Notes: generated by a model not told the origin, from the sequence alone. Counted from the first letter of the stretch, positions 17,947 to 28,482 are shown. The stretch: 64,000 nt of DNA from Tetragenococcus osmophilus (GCF_003795125.1 NZ_CP027783.1:2046001-2110000); one strand, 5' to 3'. Translations and numbers: made by a program.

Positions 17947-20562
17947 TTAACTTAGTGCTTGTTCTTCTACAGTTTCATTTTGAAAAACTAAATGATTATC
18001 AAGCAATTCGATAATCACTTTCGTTTTTGGCATAACGCGTCCAGAAACAATTTCTTTAGCTAAAGGCGTTTCTACTTCGCGTGTGATAAAGCGACGCAGT
18101 GGTCTTGCACCGTAAGCAGGTTCATATGCATTTTCAGCGATCCAACTTTTTGCTTCATCTGAAATTTCTAAAAAGATTTCTTGTTGCACTAATCGTTGAG
18201 ATAGCTCTCCAATAATCTTTTCGACAATACCTTTCATATCATCAACACTTAACGGTGTGAAAAGAATCGTATCGTCGATTCGGTTAAGAAATTCTGGTTT
18301 AAATTCTGTTTTCAATAGGTTCATTACTTGATCCTTTGCGCTTCCAGAAATTTCCCCTTGTCCAGACATACCATCTAACAATACTTGAGAACCGATATTA
18401 CTAGTCATAATTAAAACAGTATTTTTAAAATTGACCATACGTCCTTTAGAATCTGTTAAACGGCCATCGTCTAATACTTGTAATAAAATATTAAAGACGT
18501 CAGGATGAGCTTTTTCAATTTCATCTAATAAAATGATTGTGTACGGATTGCGTCTTACAGCTTCTGTTAGTTGACCGCCTTCTTCATAACCTACATAACC
18601 AGGAGGTGCTCCTACTAAACGTGAAACTGTATGTTTTTCCATGTATTCACTCATATCAATACGTACCATATGATCTTCTGAATCAAAAAGGTTTTCTGCT
18701 AAGGCTTTCGCTAATTCGGTCTTCCCTACACCAGTAGGTCCTAAAAATAAGAAAGAACCTAATGGACGATCAGGATTTTGTAATCCTGCACGAGAACGAA
18801 TAACCGCATTACTTACAGCATTGACAGCTTCGTCTTGTCCAATAACTCGTTCATGCAGAGTTTCATTAAGTTTAAGAAGCTTGTCTCGCTCGCCTTCGAC
18901 TAGTTTAGTTACTGGGATTCCTGTTAGGCGTCCTACAACTACTGCTATTTCATTTGCCGTCACTGATTCTTGAACCATCTTTAAAACAGTAGTATCTTCT
19001 TTACTTTCTAGTTCTTTTAATTCTTTTTCCAATTGAGGTACAGTGCCATGGCGTAATTTAGCAGCTCGTTCTAGATCATAATTATTTTCCGCATCTTCTA
19101 ATTCATGCTTAGCTTTATCGATTTCTGCTCGCTTATTAGATACTGCATTGACTTCTTCTTTTTCTGTTTCCCATTGCAACTTCATCGAGTTAACTTCTTC
19201 ACGTAATTCAGCTAGTTCTTCTTGTAAGCTTTCTAAACGTTTTTTAGAAGCATCATCGCTTTCTTTTTTCAAAGCTGCTTCTTCGATTTCTAATTGCATT
19301 AAACGTCTTGTTACTTGATCTAATTCAGTAGGCATAGAATTCATTTCTACTCGAATATTTGCACAAGCTTCATCGACTAAATCAATAGCTTTATCTGGTA
19401 AATAACGATCCGTAATATAACGGTCAGATAGCGTAGCCGCAGCAACTAAAGCATTATCATGTATATTTACTCCGTGATGAATTTCGAAACGTTCTTTTAA
19501 CCCACGTAAAATAGAAATCGTATCTTCTAACGTAGGTTCTTGTACCATAACTTTTTGCAAACGACGTTCTAAAGCTTTATCTTTTTCAATGTTTTCTCTA
19601 TATTCGTCTAAAGTCGTTGCACCAATCATGTGTAGCTCGCCTCGAGCTAACATAGGTTTTAATAAGTTACCTGCATCCATACTGCCTTCTGTCTTACCTG
19701 CACCAACGATATTATGAATTTCATCAATAAACAAGATGATACGACCTTCGGCTTTTTTAACTTCTTTTAAAACAGCTTTTAAACGTTCTTCAAATTCACC
19801 GCGATACTTAGCTCCAGCAATCAAAGCTCCCATATCTAAAGAAAATACTGTCTTATCTTTCAGATTTTCAGGCACATCTTTTTTTACGATACGTTGCGCA
19901 AGACCTTCAACAATTGCGGTCTTACCTACTCCAGGTTCGCCTATCAATACAGGATTATTCTTTGTTTTACGTGATAAAATTCGTATCACGTCACGAATTT
20001 CTTCATCTCGTCCGATAATAGGATCCATTTTCCCATTTTTAACCTCTTGGACTAGATCAACCCCATATTTTTCTAGAGCTTCATACTGCTCTTCTTGGTT
20101 TTGTGAAGTCACACGTTCGCCTTGTCGCATATTGTCGATCGCTTCTCGTACTTGTTTTTCCGTAATTCCTTGATTTTTCAAAAATTTCGTTAAACGATAA
20201 TTTTTTAACTTCATTAACGCGAGTAATACAATTTCAGTAGATAAAAATTCATCTTTATAATTTTCAGCCAATTTATCAGCTTCATTTAATAAATGATATA
20301 AGTTTTGACTGATTGTTTGTCCATATTGGACATTCCCGCCTTCAACACTAGGCAAACTATCAATTGTTTGGTCAATTTCATGGTCAAATGCTTCAAGATC
20401 AACACCTAGTTCTTTATAAAAATTTCGCGCAAATTGATTAGGTTGTAAAAATAACTTCCATAAATGCGCAATATCAATTTCTTGTTGTCGTCTAGTTACA
20501 GCAATTTGCTGAGCTTGAGCAATGACGTTTTGTAATGTCGTTGTCATTTTTTCAATATTCAT
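17947..20562 (-). CDS. clpB: ATP-dependent chaperone/disaggregase ClpB
   Basis: This Hsp100 disaggregase works with DnaK to rescue aggregated proteins. It has 871 residues. The Clp N domain spans about residues 1-150. AAA+ domain 1 has Walker A GEPGVGKT (208-215) and [12 protein letters not shown]. The long coiled-coil M domain (about residues 400-530) distinguishes ClpB from ClpC and ClpE. AAA+ domain 2 has GPTGVGKT and the pore segment GYVGYEEGG. There is no IGF loop for ClpP. The promoter carries a CtsR operator over its -35, so it should be heat and protein-damage inducible. It is monocistronic. Confidence 0.97.
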   Translation of the reverse strand: MNIEKMTTTLQNVIAQAQQIAVTRRQQEIDIAHLWKLFLQPNQFARNFYKELGVDLEAFDHEIDQTIDSLPSVEGGNVQYGQTISQNLYHLLNEADKLAENYKDEFLSTEIVLLALMKLKNYRLTKFLKNQGITEKQVREAIDNMRQGERVTSQNQEEQYEALEKYGVDLVQEVKNGKMDPIIGRDEEIRDVIRILSRKTKNNPVLIGEPGVGKTAIVEGLAQRIVKKDVPENLKDKTVFSLDMGALIAGAKYRGEFEERLKAVLKEVKKAEGRIILFIDEIHNIVGAGKTEGSMDAGNLLKPMLARGELHMIGATTLDEYRENIEKDKALERRLQKVMVQEPTLEDTISILRGLKERFEIHHGVNIHDNALVAAATLSDRYITDRYLPDKAIDLVDEACANIRVEMNSMPTELDQVTRRLMQLEIEEAALKKESDDASKKRLESLQEELAELREEVNSMKLQWETEKEEVNAVSNKRAEIDKAKHELEDAENNYDLERAAKLRHGTVPQLEKELKELESKEDTTVLKMVQESVTANEIAVVVGRLTGIPVTKLVEGERDKLLKLNETLHERVIGQDEAVNAVSNAVIRSRAGLQNPDRPLGSFLFLGPTGVGKTELAKALAENLFDSEDHMVRIDMSEYMEKHTVSRLVGAPPGYVGYEEGGQLTEAVRRNPYTIILLDEIEKAHPDVFNILLQVLDDGRLTDSKGRMVNFKNTVLIMTSNIGSQVLLDGMSGQGEISGSAKDQVMNLLKTEFKPEFLNRIDDTILFTPLSVDDMKGIVEKIIGELSQRLVQQEIFLEISDEAKSWIAENAYEPAYGARPLRRFITREVETPLAKEIVSGRVMPKTKVIIELLDNHLVFQNETVEEQALS

Positions 20563-20612
20563 TTGTCTTCCCCCTCAAAAAGGTGAATTTAACTTTTTAT
20601 TTTACAATAATT

Positions 20613-20642
20613 AGTATACCTTATTGGTCAAAATTGGTCAAA
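20613..20642 (-). promoter_or_regulatory. clpB promoter overlapped by a CtsR operator
   Basis: On the minus strand TTGACC (20641-20636) and TATACT (20618-20613) are 17 nt apart. On the plus strand GGTCAAA (20626-20632), 3 nt, GGTCAAA (20636-20642) is the heptad direct repeat bound by the heat-shock repressor CtsR. The distal heptad is the -35 element itself, so repressor and polymerase compete. Confidence 0.92.
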
Positions 20643-20679
20643 GATAAAGAATCAAAACTTTACTTTTATTTATAAAAAT

Positions 20680-20710
20680 ACACGTAAGTAAAATTATTTA
20701 GCTTACGTGT
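20680..20710. terminator. Terminator after the LPG-synthase-like membrane gene
   Basis: ACACGTAAG (20680-20688) pairs with CTTACGTGT (20702-20710) around 13 nt, followed on the minus strand by ATTTTTAT. It lies 10 nt past the gene. Confidence 0.75.
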
Positions 20711-20719
20711 TAATAAAAA

Positions 20720-21745
20720 CTATGGTTGAGAGATTTCTTCAATACCATCTGTAATGACTTTCCTGCGTTCTTTGAGAAAGACCAAAAAGCCTAATAAAAA
20801 TGGCAGAACAAAACTAGCAAAGCGATATAATAATAAAGAGGAAACTGCATTGACTGTTCCGACTACAGGTTGGAACATAAACAAATAAACAAAATCAAAA
20901 GAACCAATACCAGCTGGAGACGGAATGACACCTGATAAAACTAAAGTAAAGCTAATAAGAGCAAAAGCTAAGAAGAAATTAATGTTATTGGCTTCTTCCT
21001 GTAAGCAAACAAAAGGTATAACATACCAAGCTCCTACTTTTAACAAATTAAGTAGATAAATTTTAAACAAAGATGCTTTATCATCTAACACGGATTGCAT
21101 AGCTTGATGCAAAGCATTGATTTGTAAATTTGCTTGGTCAATATAGTAACGCAATTTTTCATTACGCACAAATCGATTGCAAAACAATAATACAGCTACC
21201 TGTATATTTAAGCTAAGTGATAAAAGCACTAGCGTAATGATTAACAATGAAGTTAACACCATCCCGACTAAAATCATACCAATCATTTCAGGGCGCTGAT
21301 TTAACATAGAGGTAAAGTAAAAAATAAAGTTTAAAATGGCGTAAGTGATAATCGCTGTTTTGTAACTTACCATATGCAATGTTGAAGCACCCACACCTTG
21401 GCTAATTTTTATTCCTTTCTTCTTATAAAACCCAATTTCTGCAAGTAACGTTCCTGCCCCAAAAGTAATTATTCGATAAAAAGCAATATAAAACGAAGTC
21501 ATCATACCATCAAAGATTGTAAATTTAGGAGCAAAACCTCGTACGGTTTCTTTGATCCCACATCCTTCAAAAAATTGGTGTAAGAGCCCTAAAAAAAGGA
21601 CACCAGCTAATAAGATGAAGTTGGTTTCTTTTAATTCAATAAAAATAGCGCGCATTGAATTTTGAACAAAATAAAACATGATGCCCAAAATAACAAGAAG
21701 CAAAACTAAATTTAGTATGATTTTCCATTTGGCATTTCTTTTCAT
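20720..21745 (-). CDS. Lysylphosphatidylglycerol synthase transmembrane-region (flippase-like) protein
   Basis: A 341-residue polytopic membrane protein with about eight helices. It matches the transmembrane half of MprF (UPF0104/YbhN-like): conserved FEGCGIKETVRGFAPKF near residue 55, FGAGTLLAEIGFYKKKGI, and SGVIPSPAGIGSFDFVYLF near residue 275. The cytosolic aminoacyl-transferase half of MprF is absent, so it probably moves a lipid or isoprenoid substrate and does not lysylate lipids. The frame opens with TTG at 21772; AGAGGAG fits the ATG at 21745. It is a single gene with terminators on both sides. Confidence 0.85.
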   Translation of the reverse strand: MKRNAKWKIILNLVLLLVILGIMFYFVQNSMRAIFIELKETNFILLAGVLFLGLLHQFFEGCGIKETVRGFAPKFTIFDGMMTSFYIAFYRIITFGAGTLLAEIGFYKKKGIKISQGVGASTLHMVSYKTAIITYAILNFIFYFTSMLNQRPEMIGMILVGMVLTSLLIITLVLLSLSLNIQVAVLLFCNRFVRNEKLRYYIDQANLQINALHQAMQSVLDDKASLFKIYLLNLLKVGAWYVIPFVCLQEEANNINFFLAFALISFTLVLSGVIPSPAGIGSFDFVYLFMFQPVVGTVNAVSSLLLYRFASFVLPFLLGFLVFLKERRKVITDGIEEISQP

Positions 21746-21792
21746 CAGTTTCTCCTCTATTATACAATTCAACGAATCGATAGAAAAAAGAA

Positions 21793-21816
21793 GAGGAAGT
21801 TCAATGCTACTTCCTC
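21793..21816 (-). terminator. Terminator after pepT
   Basis: GAGGAAGT (21793-21800) pairs with ACTTCCTC (21809-21816) around 8 nt, followed on the minus strand by TTCTTTTTTC. Confidence 0.85.
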
Positions 21817-21825
21817 ACTTTTATT

Positions 21826-23055
21826 TTATTTGGCATTTAATTCAGCAATTTTAACAATTAATGCGGCAGCTTTTTCCATTGTTTGTAACGAAACGTATTC
21901 AAAGCGTCCATGCATATTTTCTGCCCCAGCAAAGATATTAGGCGTAGGAATACCCATATAAGAAATCTTAGATCCGTCAGTACCACCACGTACAGGTTCT
22001 ATAATAGGATCAATCGCTAAATCAATCATGGCATTTTTAGCCAATTCAACGCTAGTCATATCTTTTTCTATAATTTCTTTCATATTATAATATTGATCAT
22101 ACATATTTACAAAAACGCGTTGTTGTTGAAATTGTTCGTTCAAATTGTTTTGTATTTGCATTATTTGTTCTTTTCGTTGCTCAAATCTTTCATGATCATG
22201 GTCACGAATGATGTAAGTCAATTTCGCTTCTTCAGGACTTCCATTTAAGTCCATCAAATGATAAAAACCTTGAGTTCCTTCTGTTTTTTCAGGAACCTCA
22301 TCGGAAGGTAATTGGTTATGAAAATCAACAGCTAATTGCAAAGCATTAATCATAATATCTTTAGCTGTCCCAGGATGGACATTTTTTCCTTGAATGTTAA
22401 TTTCTGCTTGCGCTGCATTAAAAGTTTCATACTCTAATTCACCAAGAGGGCCACCATCCATAGTGTAAGCAAAGTCAACGTTAAAATCTGTTACATCGAA
22501 CTTATCAGCTCCTACCCCTATTTCTTCGTCTGGTCCAAAAGCTACTTTTATATCTCCATGCAAAATTTCAGGGTGGTTTAATAAAATCTCCATTGCTGTC
22601 ATAATTTCAGCAATTCCTGCTTTATCATCGGCCCCTAAAAGAGTTGAACCATCTGTTGTGATTAAGGTTTCTCCTTGGTAATTTTTTAAATTAGGAAACT
22701 CATTAGGGTTTAATGTATACATTCCCTCTTCGTCCAATTGGATTTCAGAATGACCATCATAGTTTTCAAAAATTTGTGGTTGGACATTTTCCGCATTAAA
22801 ATCAGCAGTATCCATGTGGGCAATAAAACCAATACTTGGCGCTTCTTTTGTCGTATTACTTGGTAATGTTGCAATAACATAACCACTGTTTGAATCGTAA
22901 TGGATATCTTCTAGTCCCAAGTCTTCTAGCTCTTGTTTTAATGAATTAGCAAACTCAACTTGAGTTTGTGTTGAAGGTGTCGTAGTGCTTTCTGGATTTG
23001 AACGTGTTTGAGTTTTAACGTAACGCAAAAAGCGTGGTAATAAATTTTCGTACAT
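21826..23055 (-). CDS. pepT: Peptidase T (tripeptide aminopeptidase)
   Basis: An M20-family dizinc aminopeptidase that releases the N-terminal residue of tripeptides. It has 409 residues, the family length. Zinc-site motifs include [11 protein letters not shown] (about residue 77), [19 protein letters not shown] (about residue 132), [15 protein letters not shown] (about residue 173) and the C-terminal [19 protein letters not shown]. It lies 12 bp downstream of the Nif3-like gene and is probably read with it. It fits a lactic acid bacterium that lives on peptides. Confidence 0.96.
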   Translation of the reverse strand: MYENLLPRFLRYVKTQTRSNPESTTTPSTQTQVEFANSLKQELEDLGLEDIHYDSNSGYVIATLPSNTTKEAPSIGFIAHMDTADFNAENVQPQIFENYDGHSEIQLDEEGMYTLNPNEFPNLKNYQGETLITTDGSTLLGADDKAGIAEIMTAMEILLNHPEILHGDIKVAFGPDEEIGVGADKFDVTDFNVDFAYTMDGGPLGELEYETFNAAQAEINIQGKNVHPGTAKDIMINALQLAVDFHNQLPSDEVPEKTEGTQGFYHLMDLNGSPEEAKLTYIIRDHDHERFEQRKEQIMQIQNNLNEQFQQQRVFVNMYDQYYNMKEIIEKDMTSVELAKNAMIDLAIDPIIEPVRGGTDGSKISYMGIPTPNIFAGAENMHGRFEYVSLQTMEKAAALIVKIAELNAK

Positions 23056-23067
23056 ATTCTAACTCCT

Positions 23068-24189
23068 CTATCTAAATTGGAATGGATTTGTACTTACTTC
23101 AGACGGAAGAAATTCAACATTCCATCCCTCTTCTTTCTTCCATTCTTCCATTTTTTCTATAAATCTTTTGACACAAACAGCTTCAATATTATGGCCAGGA
23201 TCAATGACTGTTAATCCATTCGCTTGCATATCGTGAGCTGTATGATAAGAAATATCGCCCGTAATATAAACATCTGCCTCGTTTTTTAGCGCATCTGAGT
23301 AAAATTTTCCTCCAGAACCTCCGCAAATAGCTATCTTTTGCACTGTCTGCTTAGCTTCTTTAGGCTGAATTAAGCGTAACCCATCAAGCTGAAAACTTTT
23401 TTTGACCTTTTGGACGAAATCTTCTATATCCATAGGCTTATCTAAATAGCCCACGCGTCCCAAACCAAACATCTGTGGTTGATTATCTAAAGGTAATATA
23501 TCATAAGCAGGTTCTTCATAAGGGTGGGCATGATACATTGCTTGTAAAACTTTTTCTTGTAAAGTTTCCGGAAAAATGACCTCGATTCTAGTTTCTTGAA
23601 CTCGTTCTTCTTGCTCCTGTGTGCCAATTGTCGGGTTAGCTTTTTTATTAGGGGTAAAACGACCTACTCCTGTTAAAGAATAACTCGTATTACGATAGTT
23701 TCCTTGTGTACCAGCTCCTGTTTTAGCTAAAGCTTGGCGCATTTGCTTACTATTATCACTAGGTACATACACAGCTAATTTTTTAAGACGGATTTCATGA
23801 GTCTTAACGAGATAATTTGTTTTTTTGATTTCTAACATTTCACAAAACCAATCATTTAACCCGCCCCAAATAATATCCATATTTGTATGAGCGGCATAGA
23901 CTGCAATATCATGTTTTAATAAATCGATATACATCTTTGTTTGCGGGTCATCTGAAACTAAACGATCTACCGGGCGAAAAATAGGGGGGTGTTTAGCCAC
24001 AATTAAATCAATATCTTTTTTTATAGCTTCATTGACTACTTCTGGACGTACATCTAAAGTCATCATGACTCGTTCGATCTTTTTGTCTAAACTTCCAATA
24101 TGTAAACCACAAGGATCTCCTTTTTCAGCTAACCAAAGTGGGCAGAACGATTCGAATTTTGTAATAAATTCTTTTGCAGCAAGACTCAT
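23068..24189 (-). CDS. Nif3-like dinuclear metal-centre protein (YqfO type)
   Basis: A 373-residue DUF34/NIF3 protein. The two Nif3 halves (N-terminal CPLWLAEKGDPCGLHIG, AKHPPIFRPVDRL, YAAHTNMDII; C-terminal CGGSGGKFYSDAL, DISYHTAHDMQANGLTVIDPGH) hold His/Asp/Glu ligands for two metals. Between them sits a PII-like domain (about residues 130-235), as in Bacillus YqfO. The biochemical function is still unsettled, although it is often annotated as a GTP cyclohydrolase type 2. Its start overlaps the trmK stop by 4 bp (ATGA), a conserved pairing in Firmicutes. Confidence 0.9.
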   Translation of the reverse strand: MSLAAKEFITKFESFCPLWLAEKGDPCGLHIGSLDKKIERVMMTLDVRPEVVNEAIKKDIDLIVAKHPPIFRPVDRLVSDDPQTKMYIDLLKHDIAVYAAHTNMDIIWGGLNDWFCEMLEIKKTNYLVKTHEIRLKKLAVYVPSDNSKQMRQALAKTGAGTQGNYRNTSYSLTGVGRFTPNKKANPTIGTQEQEERVQETRIEVIFPETLQEKVLQAMYHAHPYEEPAYDILPLDNQPQMFGLGRVGYLDKPMDIEDFVQKVKKSFQLDGLRLIQPKEAKQTVQKIAICGGSGGKFYSDALKNEADVYITGDISYHTAHDMQANGLTVIDPGHNIEAVCVKRFIEKMEEWKKEEGWNVEFLPSEVSTNPFQFR

Positions 24190-24884
24190 TCCAGCACCTC
24201 CTTAATCCAGATTATTTCTTTTTTTATTTTACCAATCTTGTCTTCAGGTGGGTATTGCGCATTTTTTAAATTCATTAGAACTTTTTGTTTTGTTTGCAGT
24301 ATTTTTTGCCATTTTTTTTGAAAAACCGCAGACTTTTTCTCCATTAAAACAGGGCCAAAATAAAGCTCTTTTAAGGTATAATCAATTTCTTTTTTAGGAA
24401 GAGCCACGATGATTTCATATATTTTGCCATGGTCTTCAATGATCTTTTCATCATAAATTTGATAATGATTTGTTGCTAACCAATGTCGTAATAGTTGTTC
24501 GTGGTTATTGGGTTGTAAAATTAAACGTTCTTTGTTAGACAAAAAGCCCTCACTTTGTCCTTCTGTCAAAATTCTTTTTGTCAAAAGCCCTCCCATACCA
24601 GCGATAATAATCGTATCGATTTGATCTTCTACTTGGATAGCTGCGAGACCATCTGCTAAACGTGGGATAATCTTATGAGTAAACCCATATTTTTTAATTT
24701 GGCTTGTAGCTGCTTGTAAGGGCCCTTGAGCAATTTCACCTGCAATAGCATAATCAATTTTTCCATTTGAAGCTAAATATACAGGTAAATAAGCATGATC
24801 AGAGCCAATATCAGCTAAACGCGCCTGCTCTGGCACAAAAGAAGCAATCTGAGCTAGGCGCGTAGATAACATATGAGCGTTCAA
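24186..24884 (-). CDS. trmK: tRNA (adenine(22)-N(1))-methyltransferase TrmK
   Basis: A SAM-dependent methyltransferase that makes m1A22 in tRNA. It has 232 residues. The SAM site is ADIGSDHAYLPVYLA (about residue 24), followed by GEIAQGPLQAA, the catalytic region IIAGMGGLLTKRIL, and LQPNNHEQLLRHWL. The start is the TTG at 24884, with AAGGGAAG 8 nt upstream; an ATG four codons later would be too far from it. It overlaps the Nif3-like gene by 4 bp. In many relatives rpoD lies upstream, but here the neighbour is dnaI. Confidence 0.92.
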   Translation of the reverse strand: MNAHMLSTRLAQIASFVPEQARLADIGSDHAYLPVYLASNGKIDYAIAGEIAQGPLQAATSQIKKYGFTHKIIPRLADGLAAIQVEDQIDTIIIAGMGGLLTKRILTEGQSEGFLSNKERLILQPNNHEQLLRHWLATNHYQIYDEKIIEDHGKIYEIIVALPKKEIDYTLKELYFGPVLMEKKSAVFQKKWQKILQTKQKVLMNLKNAQYPPEDKIGKIKKEIIWIKEVLE

Positions 24885-24946
24885 AAGTTTTTCTTCCCTT
24901 CCTATAAAGTAAAAGCTAACAATAATCCTATTAAAAGAGTTTTAAT

Positions 24947-25873
24947 TTAAGTATTTCTACGGTTTCTACCAGTCATTTGGATTTCTTGAGTCAAATAACG
25001 AATACGTTCTAATAAGCGTTTAGCTTTTAAAGGCTCTTCTTCTCCTCTTTGAGTCACTGATAGATGTTGTTCTAATTCACTCATCGTGAAATTAGAACTA
25101 AAGAAAGTTGGCAATTGTTCCTGCATACGATATTGCAAAATTACTCCAAAAATATCGTCTCGAATCCAACTGCTCATTGAATCAGCGCCTATATCGTCTA
25201 ACATCAAAATAGAAGCACTTTTAACCGCGTCCAATTTTTCACCAACTTCATCCTTTTTAATCGATTGTTTCATATCTACCGCAAATGAAGGAAAGTGAAG
25301 AAGTGTTGATGTATATCCTGCTTCAGCTAAATCTCTGGCAATAGCACCAAGTAAGTATGTCTTTCCGACACCAAAACTACCTACTAAATAAAGTCCCTTA
25401 TGAAAAGAATTAGGCGCATCTTTATAAGCATTAATGAAATCCATTGCACCTATAAAGGCTTTTGCACGTCCTGTCGTCCCATCGTAATTTTCCATACGAG
25501 CTTCTTGTATATCCTTAGGCATACTTAAAGCTTGAATACGATTGCGAATTTCTTCTTGCTCTTGTTTAGCCACTAGTTCTTGTGTTGGAATATAAGTTAC
25601 ATCAACCGAGTGAAAGTTCAAAATTAATTGCGGTTCATATCCTGGAGCAATCATGCTTGGATCATTTAGTTCAAACTTCCGTTTTTCCTGGACAAATTCA
25701 TACAATTTTGCATAACTTCGTTCAATATCTTCTGCTGAGAGTTCATCTTTATGTTCATCCAAAAAGTTTTGGACCTCTTGATCTTTTAGTACCTCGGTCA
25801 TCATTTCTGAAAAACGCGTTCGGTAATCCTTTTGATTCATTAATTTATTTAGATTTTTACTGACATCTTCCAT
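24947..25873 (-). CDS. dnaI: Primosomal protein DnaI (helicase loader)
   Basis: An AAA+ ATPase that loads the replicative helicase DnaC onto DNA with DnaB and DnaD. It has 308 residues. Walker A is GSFGVGKT (165-172), Walker B is MLDDIGAD (about residue 225), and sensor-1 is around TFFSSNFT. The N-terminal helicase-binding domain lacks the cysteine cluster that binds zinc in Bacillus DnaI; I find no cysteine in it, and the corresponding stretch is shortened between KFELNDPS and PGYEPQ. Streptococcal DnaI shows the same loss. The start overlaps the dnaB stop (TAATG), so the two are coupled. Confidence 0.95.
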   Translation of the reverse strand: MEDVSKNLNKLMNQKDYRTRFSEMMTEVLKDQEVQNFLDEHKDELSAEDIERSYAKLYEFVQEKRKFELNDPSMIAPGYEPQLILNFHSVDVTYIPTQELVAKQEQEEIRNRIQALSMPKDIQEARMENYDGTTGRAKAFIGAMDFINAYKDAPNSFHKGLYLVGSFGVGKTYLLGAIARDLAEAGYTSTLLHFPSFAVDMKQSIKKDEVGEKLDAVKSASILMLDDIGADSMSSWIRDDIFGVILQYRMQEQLPTFFSSNFTMSELEQHLSVTQRGEEEPLKAKRLLERIRYLTQEIQMTGRNRRNT

Positions 25874-27258
25874 TAGTTTTCACCTTCTTTGCGTTTCAGA
25901 TAGTCTTGAAGTTTTTGATTAATTTCTTCTTGTACTGCTGGGTCCTCTACTTCTTCTGTCGGGTTATCTACCCAGTCTGGTAATGTTTCTTTACGAACAG
26001 GCTGGTTCTTTTTCGTAGCCGTACTTGCCTTCTTACTTGGTTTATTTTTTGCTTCTTTCACGAGATCTCTTACATGCTTAATTGCTTGTTCTGGACTAAT
26101 GATCTCTAATTCAGACCAATTTGTTGCGATTTGGTTGACAAAATTCGCTTGTAAGAAGCTATTTTTCTTAATCACTAAAACATAATGAACCAACACATTA
26201 ATAACACTATTGGGCAAAGGACTTCGCTCTACTAAGGTCTTTATTGTCCAGGTTTCTTGATCCGTTACGTAATTATGTTTTTCATTTTTAATTGCTTGTA
26301 AAAAGTCCATAGGCGCACTGTTTTGTGCAATTTTAATTAGTTGGATATCATTTTCGGAAAAACCCGTTTGCCGTAAAGTATTGAAACGATGGATTTCCTC
26401 GTCTCCATTTTCATCCAATTCAGGTTGATTCTTTTCCTTTTTCACAGTTTCCTGTTGTCGAATCGTCTTATCTAAAGCCTTCTGATCAATCATTCCATCA
26501 ACTAAAGAAACAGCATCTGTCATTAATTCAACTAGCTTCATTTCATCAAAACCAAATAAGTTTGCGTATAAAGTTAGTTGTTGTTTGAAGTTTTCATCAA
26601 AGTTTTCTTTGGCAATAAACTTTCGCTGAGCTAGTTCAAATAAAAACTCCCAATCAATCTGTTGCTCATCTAATTGAACTTTATTATGGTCTGAAACTTG
26701 ATAGTCTTGCGAAATTTTTTCTAATTGTTGGGCGTTACGACTAAACCTTTGTTCATCTAAAGCACCATAGACTTCCCGAAAGCCGCGCGTAATTTCCTGG
26801 TAGTCTGATAAGTCCGGTTTTTCAGGTTGAAAACGACGCACCATTTGTCGGAATTTACGCTCACCGACCGTATTTAGTAATAAAAAACTATAAGTATCGT
26901 CTTGGAAAAAAGCTCGCGGATGAATGGGCTCTTCTAAACGATAAAGAAACATTTTTCCAAATTCTGGATCTTCTTTGGCAAAGACAGAGAGTAAGCCCAT
27001 GCCTTCTAACTGTTTCCGAGCTTCTAAAAAATCAGGTAAGCCCATATTCAATGCATCAAGCATATCAATATGAGCAAATTCATTTTCGAACTGGTCATCC
27101 TTATCTCCTAAAAAACCATAATATAAAGCAAGTGCTTTTTGGCCAATAATGGGCTGGTAAAGATACATCAGTCCATTATCTCCTTCTTCAGTCAGAGGAA
27201 AGCTTTTTGTCACTTGATAAATATGATTGGGCTGTACCTCATCCCAAGCACTATACAA
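25873..27258 (-). CDS. dnaB: Replication initiation and membrane attachment protein DnaB
   Basis: A 461-residue primosome protein of the Firmicute DnaB/DnaD type. It co-loads the helicase with DnaI and tethers initiation complexes. The N-terminal DDBH1 winged-helix region (VTKSFPLTEEGDNGLMYLYQPIIG) is followed by central helices. A DDBH2 domain follows near residues 330-410 with the YVTDQETWTIKTLVERSPLPNSVINVLVHYVL-like block typical of the family, and a Lys-rich tail closes it. The start is a TTG with GGAGGG 7 nt upstream; no ATG is close. nrdR is 17 bp upstream, giving nrdR-dnaB-dnaI, the conserved order. Confidence 0.93.
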   Translation of the reverse strand: MYSAWDEVQPNHIYQVTKSFPLTEEGDNGLMYLYQPIIGQKALALYYGFLGDKDDQFENEFAHIDMLDALNMGLPDFLEARKQLEGMGLLSVFAKEDPEFGKMFLYRLEEPIHPRAFFQDDTYSFLLLNTVGERKFRQMVRRFQPEKPDLSDYQEITRGFREVYGALDEQRFSRNAQQLEKISQDYQVSDHNKVQLDEQQIDWEFLFELAQRKFIAKENFDENFKQQLTLYANLFGFDEMKLVELMTDAVSLVDGMIDQKALDKTIRQQETVKKEKNQPELDENGDEEIHRFNTLRQTGFSENDIQLIKIAQNSAPMDFLQAIKNEKHNYVTDQETWTIKTLVERSPLPNSVINVLVHYVLVIKKNSFLQANFVNQIATNWSELEIISPEQAIKHVRDLVKEAKNKPSKKASTATKKNQPVRKETLPDWVDNPTEEVEDPAVQEEINQKLQDYLKRKEGEN

Positions 27259-27275
27259 AAGAATCCCTCCTTATC

Positions 27276-27746
27276 TTATTCTTGTGAATCGTTTGCTTTA
27301 CCTACAATATCTTCTAATTCTTTTAAAAATACAGACATATCTTTAAATTGACGATAGACACTAGCAAAACGAATATAAGCAATCTCGTCGACGTCTTTTA
27401 AAACTTCCATAACATATTCACCAATTTGAGTAGAAGAAATTTCGTTTTCTCCTAACTCGCGTATCCGGCTTTCTACGTGGTCAACGATTTGTTCCATTTG
27501 TTCCATTGCTACTGGGCGTTTTTCAGCTGAACGAATAAGCCCGCGTAAGATTTTTTCACGGTTGAATTCTTCTCGTGCCCCATTTTTTTTGATAACTAAA
27601 AGAGGCGCTTCTTCGATACGTTCAAAAGTTGTAAAACGGTGTCCACAGTTTTCGCACTCTCTTCTTCTTCTAATTGCTCGTCCGTCATCGGTTTGACGGC
27701 TATCAATAACACGTGAGTTATGGTGATGGCATTTTGGACAATGCAT
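27276..27746 (-). CDS. nrdR: Transcriptional repressor NrdR
   Basis: A nucleotide-sensing repressor of ribonucleotide reductase genes. It has 156 residues. The N-terminal zinc ribbon uses Cys3/Cys6 (CPKC) and CENC (about residues 31-34), with the [15 protein letters not shown] stretch between. An ATP-cone follows ([29 protein letters not shown]). It is the first gene of nrdR-dnaB-dnaI. An extended -10 (TGTTATAAT on the minus strand, about 27816-27824) lies upstream. Confidence 0.96.
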   Translation of the reverse strand: MHCPKCHHHNSRVIDSRQTDDGRAIRRRRECENCGHRFTTFERIEEAPLLVIKKNGAREEFNREKILRGLIRSAEKRPVAMEQMEQIVDHVESRIRELGENEISSTQIGEYVMEVLKDVDEIAYIRFASVYRQFKDMSVFLKELEDIVGKANDSQE

Positions 27747-27853
27747 ATTTTCACCTCATTTCTGTTTATTTCATGTAAGTTTAATTATTTTTGTAAAATT
27801 CTTATTCTTAATTATAACACGAAATGCCCTTATTCTAATAGCTTAAGGACAAA

Positions 27854-27879
27854 AAAACTCTAGAATTCACTAGAGTTTT
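27854..27879 (-). terminator. Terminator after coaE
   Basis: AAAACTCTAG (27854-27863) pairs with CTAGAGTTTT (27870-27879) around 6 nt, with TTT following on the minus strand. It lies just past the coaE stop and before the nrdR promoter. Confidence 0.9.
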
Positions 27880-27885
27880 AAGCTT

Positions 27886-28482
27886 TCATAGAAATTGCTT
27901 TGCTTTTAACCAAGAAGTTACTTGCTGACAGATAAAAGAGCGATCTTGCTGGTTATCAAAAATAACATCTGCTTGGCTTTTTTTCTTTTCGATCGAAAGT
28001 TGACTAGCAACTTTTTGACGAGCCTCTTTTTCTGTGAGGTTCTCTCTTTTCATTAACCGCGAAACTTGCAAATTTTCAGGAATATATACCACTGCTATTT
28101 GATCAACAGATTTTTCATACCCTGCTTCAAAAAGCAAGGGAATATCTGCAATCACTAAGGAAGAGTGCCTTCTTGCCTCGTTTATTTGATTTATAATCGA
28201 TTCTTGTAAAAAAGGGGCGAGCAATTGATTCAATGTTTGTCTTTTTTTTGGATCGGCAAAAATTATCTGCCCCAACTTTTGACGATTTAAAGAACCATCA
28301 GTATGCAGAATATCTTCGCCAAAAGTCGAAACAATCTTTTTTAGTCCCGGTGTATTAGGTTCCACTACTTCTCTTGCGACGATATCTGCATCGATAACTG
28401 GAAAATTATATTTCTTAAAAAGGTCAACAACCGTACTTTTCCCTGTCGCAATTCCTCCAGTTATTCCAAGGACAAAACTCAT
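27886..28482 (-). CDS. coaE: Dephospho-CoA kinase
   Basis: This enzyme catalyses the final step of coenzyme A synthesis, the 3'-phosphorylation of dephospho-CoA. With the ATG at 28482 it has 198 residues; the GTG at 28518 lies inside mutM and is less likely. The P-loop is GITGGIATGKST at the N-terminus, followed by PVIDADIVAREVVEP and the ADIPLLFEAG motif (about residue 108). AAGGGGGC precedes the ATG. It overlaps the mutM stop by 4 bp (ATGA) in the conserved polA-mutM-coaE order. coaD, the preceding enzyme of the pathway, is at 43527. Confidence 0.96.
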   Translation of the reverse strand: MSFVLGITGGIATGKSTVVDLFKKYNFPVIDADIVAREVVEPNTPGLKKIVSTFGEDILHTDGSLNRQKLGQIIFADPKKRQTLNQLLAPFLQESIINQINEARRHSSLVIADIPLLFEAGYEKSVDQIAVVYIPENLQVSRLMKRENLTEKEARQKVASQLSIEKKKSQADVIFDNQQDRSFICQQVTSWLKAKQFL

